Below, one piece after another: positions 1-6,534 of a stretch of 11,356 nt of DNA. The notes under the pieces are model-generated. The model did not search any database and was not told the DNA's origin. It was given only the letters and a program-made list of their open reading frames with translations. Numbering within the stretch: position 1 is the stretch's first letter; each line of letters begins with the position of its first letter. The translations under genes and the position numbers were made by a program. The stretch spans positions 1,180,133 to 1,191,488 of the forward strand of contig CP070743.1 of NCBI GenBank assembly GCA_020348185.1, in the 5' to 3' direction. The DNA is from Nitrospirota bacterium (lineage in GTDB: Bacteria; Nitrospirota; Nitrospiria; Nitrospirales; UBA8639).

Positions 1-529
1 TTCCCTTGAGGCTCACAAGGTATGTATCGGAGGGAAGACGATCATCAAAATTCATCCCAAACGATTCAAAGACATCCTTCAACTCGCCCCCGTTATACTG
101 CCCGTCGTCATCCCTATCCCCCACCAGTGCAAACTCATAAAATGTGAGGCTAAATGAAAGGGACTGTTGCGTGTGACTGAAGTCCTCCCTGGCGGCTTGC
201 AAACCTTTTAAACCATTTGGATATCGAGTGGCACAATCAAATTCGTCTTTGGGTTCAGATGAAAAATGGAATGAAATTTTTTCTGGCCTGGGGCCAGAAT
301 TATGGGGTTTCTTCCTCATTTGATCATACAACCAGGAAATACAAGATTGAGCTTCATAAAACTCCTGTTTATCCCGTCGGATTTGCTCACTGATGTGGGA
401 CGTAAACCCACGAAACACCTCAGTGCCGGTTGAAGCATACCCTTGTTCCCCAAGCCCATAACACAGCACAACCCCGAGAAGTGGCATTACCATGAATGAG
501 GCTTTTCGTTTTCTTTTACGGAACATCAT
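1..529 (-). CDS. Exported EF-hand protein, N-terminal part (3' end outside window)
   Basis: An open frame of 176 codons runs from ATG at 529 off the left edge. A second ATG follows directly, and an in-frame TAA immediately precedes the first, so the start lies here. AAAGGAG at 550-544 is a good ribosome site but sits a rather long 14 nt upstream. The protein begins with a basic stretch (RKRKRK, residues 4-9) and a hydrophobic segment (about 12-27) ending near GYAS, which reads as a signal peptide cut around residue 32. Residues 138-149 form a canonical EF-hand loop with D138, D140, D142, G143, Y145, N146 and E149, flanked by helix-like sequence, so one calcium site is likely. C63 and C99 could pair after export. 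I do not recognise the rest as a named family. A secreted or periplasmic calcium-binding protein is inferred; its role is unknown. It is divergent from the gene at 663. Confidence 0.75.
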   Translation of the reverse strand, partial: MMFRKRKRKASFMVMPLLGVVLCYGLGEQGYASTGTEVFRGFTSHISEQIRRDKQEFYEAQSCISWLYDQMRKKPHNSGPRPEKISFHFSSEPKDEFDCATRYPNGLKGLQAAREDFSHTQQSLSFSLTFYEFALVGDRDDDGQYNGGELKDVFESFGMNFDDRLPSDTYLVSLKG

Positions 530-555
530 TTACGTGAAGATGACTCCTTTATTGA

Positions 556-564
556 AGTATACCA
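556..564 (-). promoter_or_regulatory. Possible extended -10 promoter for the EF-hand gene
   Basis: On the minus strand TGG-TATACT (564 to 556) fits an extended -10 element (TGN plus hexamer). It would start a transcript close to 549 with a leader of about 20 nt. No good -35 box is seen. Weak support. Confidence 0.3.
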
Positions 565-662
565 TCCGACTCTGTTCCTTTCCAGGTGAGAATCCTGCCC
601 CTTACACTGTATTTCAAAAAAAGTATTCCTTCAAATCTACTCGATAGTGCTAAGATAAAAAT

Positions 663-1901
663 ATGGAAACAGAAACCGTCACTCTCCAAGGCCATATCAT
701 TGACTCGCTCATCCTGGCAAAAGTCCTCGATTCGATTGTCATGCTCGGCGGGCAATTCGACCTCACCGATGTAAACATTGGCGCATCGAGGGAGGATTCC
801 TCCTTCGTCAAAATTCAAATCAATACGCCTACGCGCGAACTGCTCGAGGAAATACTCGAAGCCATACAACCACACGGAGCGACCGTAGAAGTCGAGGCCG
901 ATTGCGTATTGGGAGTGGCTCCTGCCGAAGGCGTGCTCCCTGATTCTTTTTACGCAACGACCCATCTACCCACACAGGTGAGAATACATGGCCAGTGGGT
1001 GGATGTGAAGGGTTCCGAAATGGATTTGGCCATCCGGGTTCAAAAAGATCCACCCTCAGCACGCATGATTCCCATGGCCGATGTCAAAAAGGGCGACCTC
1101 ATTGCGACGGAACGGGATGGTGTTCGGGTATTTCCGCTGGAGCGGCCAAAGGAGCGGGATGTATTCGGCTTTATGGACGCTCAGGTTTCATCTGAGCGCC
1201 CCTACCGGCATGTGATTGGCGATGTCGCCAGGCGAATGAAGAACATCAAGGAAATTCGGCAATCAGACAAATGTAACAAAAAGGTTCTACTAGCCGGAGG
1301 ACCGGCCATCGTCCATGCCGGAGGAAGAGAAGCATTGGCTTGGCTGATCGAGTCCGGATTTATCCATGTTCTGTTTTGCGGAAACGCGCTCGCGGCTCAT
1401 GATATGGAGGCCAGTCTGTTTGGAACATCACTTGGTTATAATTTGGGCATTGGCCGAGTTGTTTCCCATGGCCACGAACACCATCTCCGGACTATTAATC
1501 GAATTCGAGCGGTCGGGAGCATCCAGCGAGCGGTCGAATCCGGCTTGGTCAAAGATGGGATTATGGCAGCCTGTATTCGTCATGAAGTCCATGTCGTGAT
1601 GGCGGGAACCATTCGGGATGATGGGCCCTTGCCCGGTGTGATCTCTGACTCCATCGAGGCTCAGGCCGCCATGCGGGCAGCCCTCCCCGGAGTGGAATTG
1701 GCCCTCCTGGTCGCTTCAACACTCCATGCCGTTGCCACAGGAAACCTCCTGCCGGCCACGGTGCCGACGGTGTGTGTCGATATCAACCCTGCGGTACCGA
1801 CCAAACTCAGTGATCGGGGCAGCTTTCAGGCCGCCGGACTAGTGATGGACTCCTCCTCGTTTCTGCGTGAGCTAGCCCATGAGCTAGGATGGAAAGGATA
1901 G
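663..1901 (+). CDS. TIGR00300/LOR-SDH family protein, candidate archaeal-type ornithine cyclodeaminase
   Basis: This 412-residue protein matches the TIGR00300 (LOR/SDH conserved domain) family over its whole length. The N-terminal half (1 to about 120) has the family opening VTLQGHIIDS and the LGGQFDL segment. The C-terminal half carries a Rossmann-like dinucleotide region with GGPAIVHAGG at 212-221, HVLFCGNALAAHD (235-247), AGTIRDDGPLPGV (314-326) and CVDINPAVPTKLSDRGS (371-387). Characterised relatives, archaeal MMP1218 and the C-terminal domain of cyanobacterial AgrE, are reported to be NAD-dependent ornithine cyclodeaminases unrelated to the mu-crystallin type. They convert ornithine to proline and ammonia. 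The ATG at 663 has no convincing Shine-Dalgarno, but the family sequence starts here. The next plus-strand gene encodes a likely arginine dihydrolase that would supply ornithine, which supports the assignment. A cytosolic location is expected. Family membership is firm; the exact reaction is inferred. Confidence 0.85.
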   Translation: METETVTLQGHIIDSLILAKVLDSIVMLGGQFDLTDVNIGASREDSSFVKIQINTPTRELLEEILEAIQPHGATVEVEADCVLGVAPAEGVLPDSFYATTHLPTQVRIHGQWVDVKGSEMDLAIRVQKDPPSARMIPMADVKKGDLIATERDGVRVFPLERPKERDVFGFMDAQVSSERPYRHVIGDVARRMKNIKEIRQSDKCNKKVLLAGGPAIVHAGGREALAWLIESGFIHVLFCGNALAAHDMEASLFGTSLGYNLGIGRVVSHGHEHHLRTINRIRAVGSIQRAVESGLVKDGIMAACIRHEVHVVMAGTIRDDGPLPGVISDSIEAQAAMRAALPGVELALLVASTLHAVATGNLLPATVPTVCVDINPAVPTKLSDRGSFQAAGLVMDSSSFLRELAHELGWKG

Positions 1902-2068
1902 CAGGATGTTGAAAAAGGCCGCCAGCGTCGTTCTCAGCCCTTTGTCGTGCTCACGTACCGTCGTGTACGCTCCGCGCACCAAAGGGCTTACGGCCTTGCC
2001 CGTGGAAAGGCAAATCTTGGCGGGCCGGGGGTGGGAGGGTAAGAAAGGGACCTTTTTGAACATCCTGC
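1901..2068. repeat. Long palindromic intergenic repeat with inverted ends (Nitrospira-type)
   Basis: The 18-bp ends 1901-1918 (GCAGGATGTTGAAAAAGG) and 2051-2068 (CCTTTTTGAACATCCTGC) are inverted copies with one mismatch. Inside, AGCCCTTTG (1936-1944) pairs perfectly with CAAAGGGCT (1980-1988), and the sequence between them is partly self-complementary around GTAC motifs. The whole element could fold into a long cruciform or RNA hairpin. No gene fits inside. It begins on the last base of the preceding stop codon. I recall similar elements scattered in Nitrospira genomes, which suggests a non-autonomous mobile repeat. No target-site duplication is evident. Confidence 0.75.
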
Positions 2069-2103
2069 CTGGCTATTGGTAGTAAGGAGTTTTAATAAAA
2101 ACA

Positions 2104-2904
2104 ATGAGCCGCCTTCTCGTATGTCCTCCTGACCATTTTGGAATTGAATATGAAATCAACCCTTGGATGCGAATGACGAATGCTTCTGACACCAAGCGTA
2201 GCCAAGTTCAGTGGCAGGGCTTAATTCGTACACTTGAAAAAGAAGTGGGTGTACAGCTTAAGCGCATGGAAGCCATTCCCGGTTTGCCGGATCTGGTATT
2301 TACCGCCAATGCAGGAATTATTGCAGAAGGCAAAGCGATACCAAGTCGGTTCCGTCACCCGGAGCGGCAACGGGAGGAAGAATATTTCGAACAATGGTTC
2401 GAGAGTCACGGTTACCAGGTCATTAAATTAGAGCCGACCCTCTTTTTTGAAGGAGCCGGGGATCTCCTCGGCTTCTCGGATGTCTGGTTTGGTGGATACC
2501 GCCAACGAAGCGACATTCGTGCCTATTCCCGGATTACCGAAATCTTCCAGAAAGTAATTCTGCCATTGGAACTCGTGGACAATAAATTTTATCACCTTGA
2601 CACCTGCTTCTGTCCGCTCAGTGGTGGGGAATTACTTTACTATCCTGGAGCCTTTGATTCATATGCCCAAACGGTCATTGAATCGCGAATTGACAAGCAT
2701 CGCTGCTTAACGGTACCACCTCACGAAGCCGAACGATTTGCCTGCAACGCCGTCTGTGTGAATCACCATGTCGTTCTCCCATCCGGGTGCCCCGAAACAA
2801 TGGGGCTCCTCGAAGCACGAGGTTACAAGCCACACCCGGTCGAACTCGATGAGTTCATGAAGGCAGGCGGATCCGCAAAATGCCTCACCCTTGCGTTAGA
2901 CTAA
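2104..2904 (+). CDS. ArgZ/AgrE-type arginine dihydrolase (guanidine-modifying enzyme superfamily)
   Basis: This 266-residue protein covers the amidinotransferase/dimethylargininase fold. Family motifs run in order: PGLPDLVFTANAG with N69, FFEGAGD with E116, HLDTCF with H164 and D166, and a C-terminal GGSAKCLTL with the nucleophile C260. In cyanobacterial ArgZ the residues reported as critical are N71, E118, H168 and C264. The first two lie at a constant offset of two, and the catalytic triad pattern is complete. ArgZ hydrolyses arginine to ornithine, CO2 and two ammonia; the asparagine in FTAN is the feature linked to dihydrolase rather than deiminase activity. AAGGAG (2084-2089) lies 14 nt before the ATG. 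In cyanobacteria this domain is fused in front of a LOR/SDH cyclodeaminase domain. Here the two are separate genes in reverse order, with the repeat between them. A dimethylargininase or arginine deiminase-like role is the main alternative. Confidence 0.82.
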   Translation: MSRLLVCPPDHFGIEYEINPWMRMTNASDTKRSQVQWQGLIRTLEKEVGVQLKRMEAIPGLPDLVFTANAGIIAEGKAIPSRFRHPERQREEEYFEQWFESHGYQVIKLEPTLFFEGAGDLLGFSDVWFGGYRQRSDIRAYSRITEIFQKVILPLELVDNKFYHLDTCFCPLSGGELLYYPGAFDSYAQTVIESRIDKHRCLTVPPHEAERFACNAVCVNHHVVLPSGCPETMGLLEARGYKPHPVELDEFMKAGGSAKCLTLALD

Positions 2905-2944
2905 CCTCTTTCCTCACAATCCTCCTGAAACAGTACCTGTAGTT

Positions 2945-2961
2945 GCAGCATCTCATGCTGC
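2945..2961 (+). other. Short hairpin after the arginine dihydrolase gene
   Basis: GCAGCAT (2945-2951) and ATGCTGC (2955-2961) form a perfect 7-bp stem with a 3-nt loop, 40 nt past the stop codon. No T-run follows, so an intrinsic terminator is not supported. It may protect the 3' end of the transcript. Confidence 0.3.
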
Positions 2962-3033
2962 CCCAAGAAGCGCCACCAGCTCACTGATCACAGAACCATT
3001 TGCCGCATAACTACTATTGATTCGCCGGAAGAG

Positions 3034-3050
3034 GCGCCATTAGATGGCGC
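3034..3050 (+). promoter_or_regulatory. Hairpin enclosing the HNH start codon
   Basis: GCGCCAT (3034-3040) and ATGGCGC (3044-3050) are perfect inverted copies around a 3-nt TAG loop. The right arm begins with the ATG of the HNH gene, and the ribosome site GGAAGAGG (3027-3034) abuts the left arm. If formed in mRNA, the hairpin would hide the start codon and lower initiation. The pairing is visible; the regulatory effect is inferred. Confidence 0.4.
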
Positions 3051-3406
3051 AGCTACAAAACATCAAGAGAATTCCCATGTCCGAAGAACCCTATTTTGAA
3101 ATCGATCACGATCCCGACAAGGCCAGGATTATTCGCAAGGAACGGGATAAAGCTCGGGAGCTCAAAAAGTCCCCGTGGTGGAAAAATAAACTTCATACGG
3201 GGCTTTGCCACTACTGTGGGCAGCAGTTCTCGCCAGATCAATTGTCCATGGATCATATTGTCCCCTTGGCAAGAGGGGGGAAATCGACCAAGGGGAATAT
3301 TGTGGCGGCTTGTATGGAGTGCAACCGAAAGAAAAAACTGGAAACGCCTGCTGAGGCTATCTTAAGAAAGATTTCAGGGCCCTCACGATCGGAACCAAAC
3401 AGCTGA
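3044..3406 (+). CDS. Small HNH endonuclease-like protein
   Basis: A 120-residue protein with one HNH module at about 53-99. C55-x2-C58 and C90-x2-C93 form the two zinc knuckles. MDHIVPLARGG (69-79) carries the first His pair region with D70-H71, N85 is the central Asn, and CMECNRKKK (90-98) completes the beta-beta-alpha metal fold. Such stand-alone proteins are nucleases or nickases whose biological targets are mostly unknown. The N-terminal 50 residues are highly charged (RKERDKARELKK) and may contact DNA. The ATG at 3044 is favoured because GGAAGAGG lies 9 nt upstream; M12 at 3077 is an alternative with a weaker AAGAGA site. No restriction methylase, intron, intein, phage or toxin partner is adjacent, so a housekeeping or repair role is as likely as defence. 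Confidence 0.85.
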   Translation: MAQLQNIKRIPMSEEPYFEIDHDPDKARIIRKERDKARELKKSPWWKNKLHTGLCHYCGQQFSPDQLSMDHIVPLARGGKSTKGNIVAACMECNRKKKLETPAEAILRKISGPSRSEPNS

Positions 3407-3436
3407 ATCATCGGGAGTGCCCAGCAACACGTCAAT

Positions 3437-3453
3437 GCTGAATTGGTTTCAGC
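3437..3453 (+). terminator. Weak hairpin between convergent genes
   Basis: GCTGAA (3437-3442) and TTCAGC (3448-3453) make a 6-bp stem with a 5-nt loop, followed by GCTTTTG. It sits between the HNH gene and the convergent metallopeptidase gene and may terminate plus-strand transcription. The short stem and short T-run make this a weak call. Confidence 0.3.
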
Positions 3454-3476
3454 GCTTTTGCCGAAAGAAAAAGTCG

Positions 3477-4160
3477 TTAACGCCGCATGATCGCGATCCA
3501 GCGCCAAAGGTTTAGTAGGCTCGCCAGAGAACCAGCCACGTAGGTCAATGCCGCAGCCTTCAGAATGCGCCTGGCCCCATAAAGATCTTCACGGGACAAA
3601 TACCCGCCTTTTTCCAGAACGGGCAGCGCCCGATTAAAACTGGCGTCCCATTCTACCGGCAACGTCAGGAAATGAATCAGCGTCCCAATCCCCATGGTGG
3701 CAACTCCCACAAAAAGTACGAACAATCCGGCCGCTGGAGTTCGGGTAATCCCAGCGACGATCGGAATCCCCAACATTAAAAACGAACCGACTTTTTCCGC
3801 CCCTTGCGCGACACGGACTAATCGAGTTCGCTCGATCAATGGTTGATACCTGGCTTGATCCTGCAAGGCATGTCCCACTTCATGGGCCGCCACCGTGGCC
3901 GCGGTCAAGGATTTCCCGCCGAAATTATCCTGCGTGAGTCGAACAACTTTGGAGAGCGGATCGTAATGATCTCCCAGTTCAGTGGTTTCGACCTTTACGT
4001 TTTGAAGATTAAAACGATCAAGGAGGTGCCTGGCCAATTCATAACCAGTTCCTGGAAAGTCCTCCCGATTGTTCCGATATTGGGCAAACACCCGTTTGAC
4101 CCATATCTGGGGTCCAATAAAAACCACAGCCAGGATGAGAATCATTAATACAATACGCAC
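3477..4160 (-). CDS. Membrane zinc metallopeptidase, YugP-type (Zn_peptidase_2)
   Basis: This 227-residue protein has the layout of the YugP neutral zinc metallopeptidase family. A hydrophobic N-terminal helix (3-20) comes first, then a soluble part with the zinc-binding motif HEVGH at 93-97. H93 and H97 are ligands and E94 is the catalytic base. Two hydrophobic segments (about 127-139 and 143-165) lead into the conserved PVEWDASFNRA (168-178), whose E170 is the likely third ligand. A last hydrophobic stretch lies at about 205-225. The length is normal for the family. Translation starts at GTG 4160, with AGGTG 8 nt upstream; no ATG fits the N-terminal helix better. It is probably an inner-membrane protease whose substrates are not known. 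It lies 85 nt downstream of selO on the same strand and may be co-transcribed, although a palindrome occupies the gap. Confidence 0.88.
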   Translation of the reverse strand: MRIVLMILILAVVFIGPQIWVKRVFAQYRNNREDFPGTGYELARHLLDRFNLQNVKVETTELGDHYDPLSKVVRLTQDNFGGKSLTAATVAAHEVGHALQDQARYQPLIERTRLVRVAQGAEKVGSFLMLGIPIVAGITRTPAAGLFVLFVGVATMGIGTLIHFLTLPVEWDASFNRALPVLEKGGYLSREDLYGARRILKAAALTYVAGSLASLLNLWRWIAIMRR

Positions 4161-4198
4161 GACAAAGGCACCTTTTGATTATTTAGTATCCTTTTCGT

Positions 4199-4236
4199 CT
4201 CCTCTCCCCTCAAGGGGAGAGGAGCAAGGTGAGAGG
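4199..4236. repeat. GC-rich palindromic repeat, copy 1
   Basis: CTCCTCTCCCCT (4199-4210) and AGGGGAGAGGAG (4213-4224) form a perfect 12-bp inverted repeat with a 2-nt centre. The tail CAAGGTGAGAGG (4225-4236) matches the CAGGGTGAGGG tail of the copy at 5872-5908, which is in the opposite orientation. It lies just after the selO stop codon, where the RNA hairpin could end or stabilise the selO message. No T-run follows on the minus strand. Confidence 0.7.
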
Positions 4237-4245
4237 CGAATCTCT

Positions 4246-5715
4246 TCACGATGAACAACTGACAATGATCTGGGCACTACCAGGAGGCGGGGGAGCGGCA
4301 TACTCGTCCATTCCGGACCGTTCGATAAACGGATCGCTTAACAGATTCAGCAGTCGATCTATTTCTGAATAATCTTGATGTTGGGTTGCCTGTGAAATGG
4401 CCTTTTGCGCCAAATGATTTCGAAGCACATATTTCGGATTGACCCGGTTCATTCTCGCCTTCCGTTCCTCGTCCTGGCTCTTCTCTGCAAGAAGGCGTTC
4501 CCAATAGCGAGCTACCCAGTCGTCTAAGGCCTCCCGATGAATGAACTGATCTCTCAGCGCCGAACTTGGTTCATCTGAATTCACCTGAAATTCGTTTAAG
4601 GACCTGAAGAACGAGGTGTAATCCACCCGGCTTGAATGCATGAGATTCAATAAATCCGTCACGAGTTTGTCATCACCAGCGTGACTTTCAACTAACCCTA
4701 ATTTGCCTCGCATTAATTCTGAATATCGCTCGATCATCGCCTTTTCGTAAATTTCTGGCGCCTTGACCACATCGTCTTTTTCAATCAAGGGAGATAACGC
4801 CTGCCCCAGGGCCCGGATGTTCCAATACCCGATATCCGGCTGATTTTGAAAAGAATACCTGCCATGGTGATCGGAGTGATTACAGATAAATGACGGATCA
4901 AACTCTTCCATAAAGCCGTAAGGTCCGTAGTCCAGGGTCAGGCCTAAAATCGACATATTGTCCGTATTCATCACCCCATGCGCCCATCCTGCTGCCTGCC
5001 ATTGCGCAATGAGTTCGCCAGTGCGAACAGCCACTTCGTGGAGTAGTCGGGCATAGCGATTTTTCGCTTTAATCAAATGCGGATAATGATGTTGGATCAC
5101 ATGATCAGCAAGAATTTTGAGATTGTCATGCTGCCGCCGATAGAAAAACACTTCAAAATTTCCAAACCGCACGTGGCTTGGAGCCATCCGCACGAGCATG
5201 GCGCCAGGCTCGGGCAATTCCCGCAAGACAATCTCCTCCCCAGTGATGATGCATAGACTTCGGGTGGTCGGAATACCCAACCCATGTAGTGCTTCTCCAC
5301 AGAGATATTCCCGGATCGTCGACCGCAACACGGCCCTGCCATCACCATCCCGCGAATATCGAGTCAATCCAGCGCCTTTTAGATGCAAATCCCACTTCTC
5401 GCCTTTTTGGTTTCGCACCTCTCCCAGTAAAATCGCCCGCCCGTCTCCTAACTGAGGGACATAATGGCCAAATTGGTGACCCGAATACAGCATGGCAAGA
5501 GGTTCGCTTCCGGTTAACAACCTGGCCCCGGAAAAAAAATCCGCAAACTCCGTTCGTAATGCCTCTCCCGGATTTAAATCAATCAACTCCGCCGCAGCGG
5601 GATTAAAACTCACGAGATGGGGATTGGGAAACGGCATGGGGTTGACCCTTTGGTAAAAAACCTCCGGCAACCGGGAATAAGAATTGTCAAAGGTCAGATC
5701 TTCAAGCGCTCGCAT
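4246..5715 (-). CDS. selO: SelO/YdiU protein adenylyltransferase (pseudokinase AMPylase)
   Basis: A 489-residue SelO homologue. SelO transfers AMP from ATP to Ser, Thr or Tyr of target proteins and is linked to redox stress in bacteria and mitochondria. The frame opens further to a GTG at 5769, but the family start MxxLxxLxFDNSYSRLPE fits ATG 5715. Numbered from there, the key residues are K113 (HLKGAGLTRYSRDGDGR), E136 (IREYL), R176, R183, D252 and N253 (HGVMNTDN) and D262 (LDYGPYGF). These coincide with the positions described for Pseudomonas syringae SelO. The C-terminus ends VSCSS, the redox-active site where eukaryotic SELENOO has selenocysteine; here it is Cys487. All catalytic residues are present, so the protein should be active. 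It is followed by the metallopeptidase gene and bracketed by two related palindromes. Confidence 0.95.
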   Translation of the reverse strand: MRALEDLTFDNSYSRLPEVFYQRVNPMPFPNPHLVSFNPAAAELIDLNPGEALRTEFADFFSGARLLTGSEPLAMLYSGHQFGHYVPQLGDGRAILLGEVRNQKGEKWDLHLKGAGLTRYSRDGDGRAVLRSTIREYLCGEALHGLGIPTTRSLCIITGEEIVLRELPEPGAMLVRMAPSHVRFGNFEVFFYRRQHDNLKILADHVIQHHYPHLIKAKNRYARLLHEVAVRTGELIAQWQAAGWAHGVMNTDNMSILGLTLDYGPYGFMEEFDPSFICNHSDHHGRYSFQNQPDIGYWNIRALGQALSPLIEKDDVVKAPEIYEKAMIERYSELMRGKLGLVESHAGDDKLVTDLLNLMHSSRVDYTSFFRSLNEFQVNSDEPSSALRDQFIHREALDDWVARYWERLLAEKSQDEERKARMNRVNPKYVLRNHLAQKAISQATQHQDYSEIDRLLNLLSDPFIERSGMDEYAAPPPPGSAQIIVSCSS

Positions 5716-5871
5716 AGCTCCATCATCCCCTATCAAACCCGAACTCTTCAACCCTTGGCAATTTGACACAATTGTTTCAGGGGGAGAGTCAATTCCTTAA
5801 ATCTGATAAGACTCCCTTGGGTTATCAGCTCCAATTGGCTCGCTCACTCATTCGTCGGTTTACTCAGGTCT

Positions 5872-5908
5872 CCACCCTCACCCTGCCCTCTCCCTTATAG
5901 GGAGAGGG
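5872..5908. repeat. GC-rich palindromic repeat, copy 2
   Basis: CCCTCTCCCT (5886-5895) and AGGGAGAGGG (5899-5908) form a perfect 10-bp stem around TAT, preceded by CCACCCTCACCCTG (5872-5885). It is the reverse-oriented relative of the copy at 4199-4236. The following AAATTTTTTAA gives a terminator-like look on the plus strand, but no plus-strand gene lies upstream. A dispersed palindromic repeat is therefore the better reading. Similar CCCTCACCC-CCCTCTCCC elements occur widely in bacteria. The rest of the 5716-5998 gap is AT-rich toward its right end. Confidence 0.7.
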
Positions 5909-5958
5909 AAATTTTTTAATTGCATTTTCAAATATTCCATTACCAAGACCTTGCCCGA

Positions 5959-5964
5959 TATAAT
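5959..5964 (+). promoter_or_regulatory. Possible -10 box for the cupredoxin gene
   Basis: A consensus TATAAT lies 35 nt before the proposed TTG start in an AT-rich stretch. The expected -35 position (about 5935-5941) holds only a poor TTCCAT-like sequence. Weak evidence for a sigma-70-type promoter. Confidence 0.3.
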
Positions 5965-5998
5965 CCTATTATACTTTTAGAGAACTTTTGCGAGACTC

Positions 5999-6445
5999 TT
6001 GTTGATAGTTAATTTTCAAAGAGCTGCCAGGATTGCCATTTTCTGGCTTATGGTTCTTCCTTTCGGAGGGAAACCGGCTTTGGCAGCACCCACCTTGGCC
6101 CCCTCGGATCCTCATGAGGCGAGGGACATCGTGGTGAATATCAAGACTCGACAGTTTGATCCTGCCACGCTGTCTCTCCAGTCAGGGGAGAAAGTCCGTC
6201 TCATTTTACGGAATCAAGATGTCGAGCTTCATGCCTTCGTTCCGATTAGCTTGTTTCAAAATGCAACATTGCAAGTGAGTGGGAATGGAGCTCCGGAATT
6301 TGGACCTCAAGGACTGCTTCGAATCCTGCTTCCCTCAAAGGGTCAAACCGAAATTCTGTTCGTTCCTCAACAACCCGGGACTTACCCCTTTTTGTGTGAC
6401 CTCCCCGGCCATGTGATGAATGGGACGGTTGTGGTGCAAGAGTAA
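5999..6445 (+). CDS. Exported cupredoxin-domain protein
   Basis: A 148-residue protein with a signal peptide: R8/R11, then the hydrophobic run IAIFWLMVLPF (12-22), with cleavage likely after ALA (27-29). The mature part has the cupredoxin pattern: DIVVNIKTRQFDPATLSLQSGEKVRLILRN (43-72), H78 in ELHAFV, then FLCDLPGHVMNGTVVV with C133 and H138. These three are the equatorial ligands of a type 1 copper site. The usual axial Met is not at the standard place; M140, two residues after H138, is the only nearby candidate. It should act as a periplasmic electron carrier or copper-binding protein. The start is TTG (5999), with a second TTG next to it and only a weak GCGAGA upstream, so the start is uncertain. 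ATG 6050 (M18) would cut off half the signal peptide. The next gene starts 89 nt later and is also exported. Confidence 0.85.
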   Translation: MLIVNFQRAARIAIFWLMVLPFGGKPALAAPTLAPSDPHEARDIVVNIKTRQFDPATLSLQSGEKVRLILRNQDVELHAFVPISLFQNATLQVSGNGAPEFGPQGLLRILLPSKGQTEILFVPQQPGTYPFLCDLPGHVMNGTVVVQE

Positions 6446-6520
6446 TTGAATATGGTAAATTGTGCGTTTGGTATTTTTAGGATGTAGGAAATTGGCTTTA
6501 ACCATCATAGTTATTTAAAG

Positions 6521-6525
6521 AGGAG
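6521..6525 (+). promoter_or_regulatory. Ribosome site that sets the 6535 start
   Basis: AGGAG lies 9 nt before ATG 6535 and directly abuts an in-frame TTG at 6526, which is too close to be used. It also argues against the internal ATG at 6601, which has no purine-rich site upstream. Confidence 0.6.
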
Positions 6526-6534
6526 TTGGGTTCC

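Noticed and set aside
549..965. 138-codon minus-strand frame overlapping the LOR/SDH gene
   Set aside because: It lies mostly antisense to a well-supported gene, and its sequence resembles no family.
3044..3406. HNH gene as part of a restriction, CRISPR or homing system
   Set aside because: No methylase, Cas, intron or intein sequence lies nearby; both neighbours are metabolic or housekeeping genes.
4246..4260. TGA near the selO end as a selenocysteine codon
   Set aside because: The penultimate redox position is already Cys (TGT), and the TGA comes after the two terminal serines, so it is an ordinary stop.
5716..5769. Upstream GTG start for selO (18 extra residues)
   Set aside because: The extension has no family match, and residue numbering from ATG 5715 coincides with the known SelO catalytic positions.
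5886..5917. Hairpin plus T-run as a plus-strand terminator
   Set aside because: No plus-strand gene ends upstream, and the element matches the repeat copy at 4199-4236.
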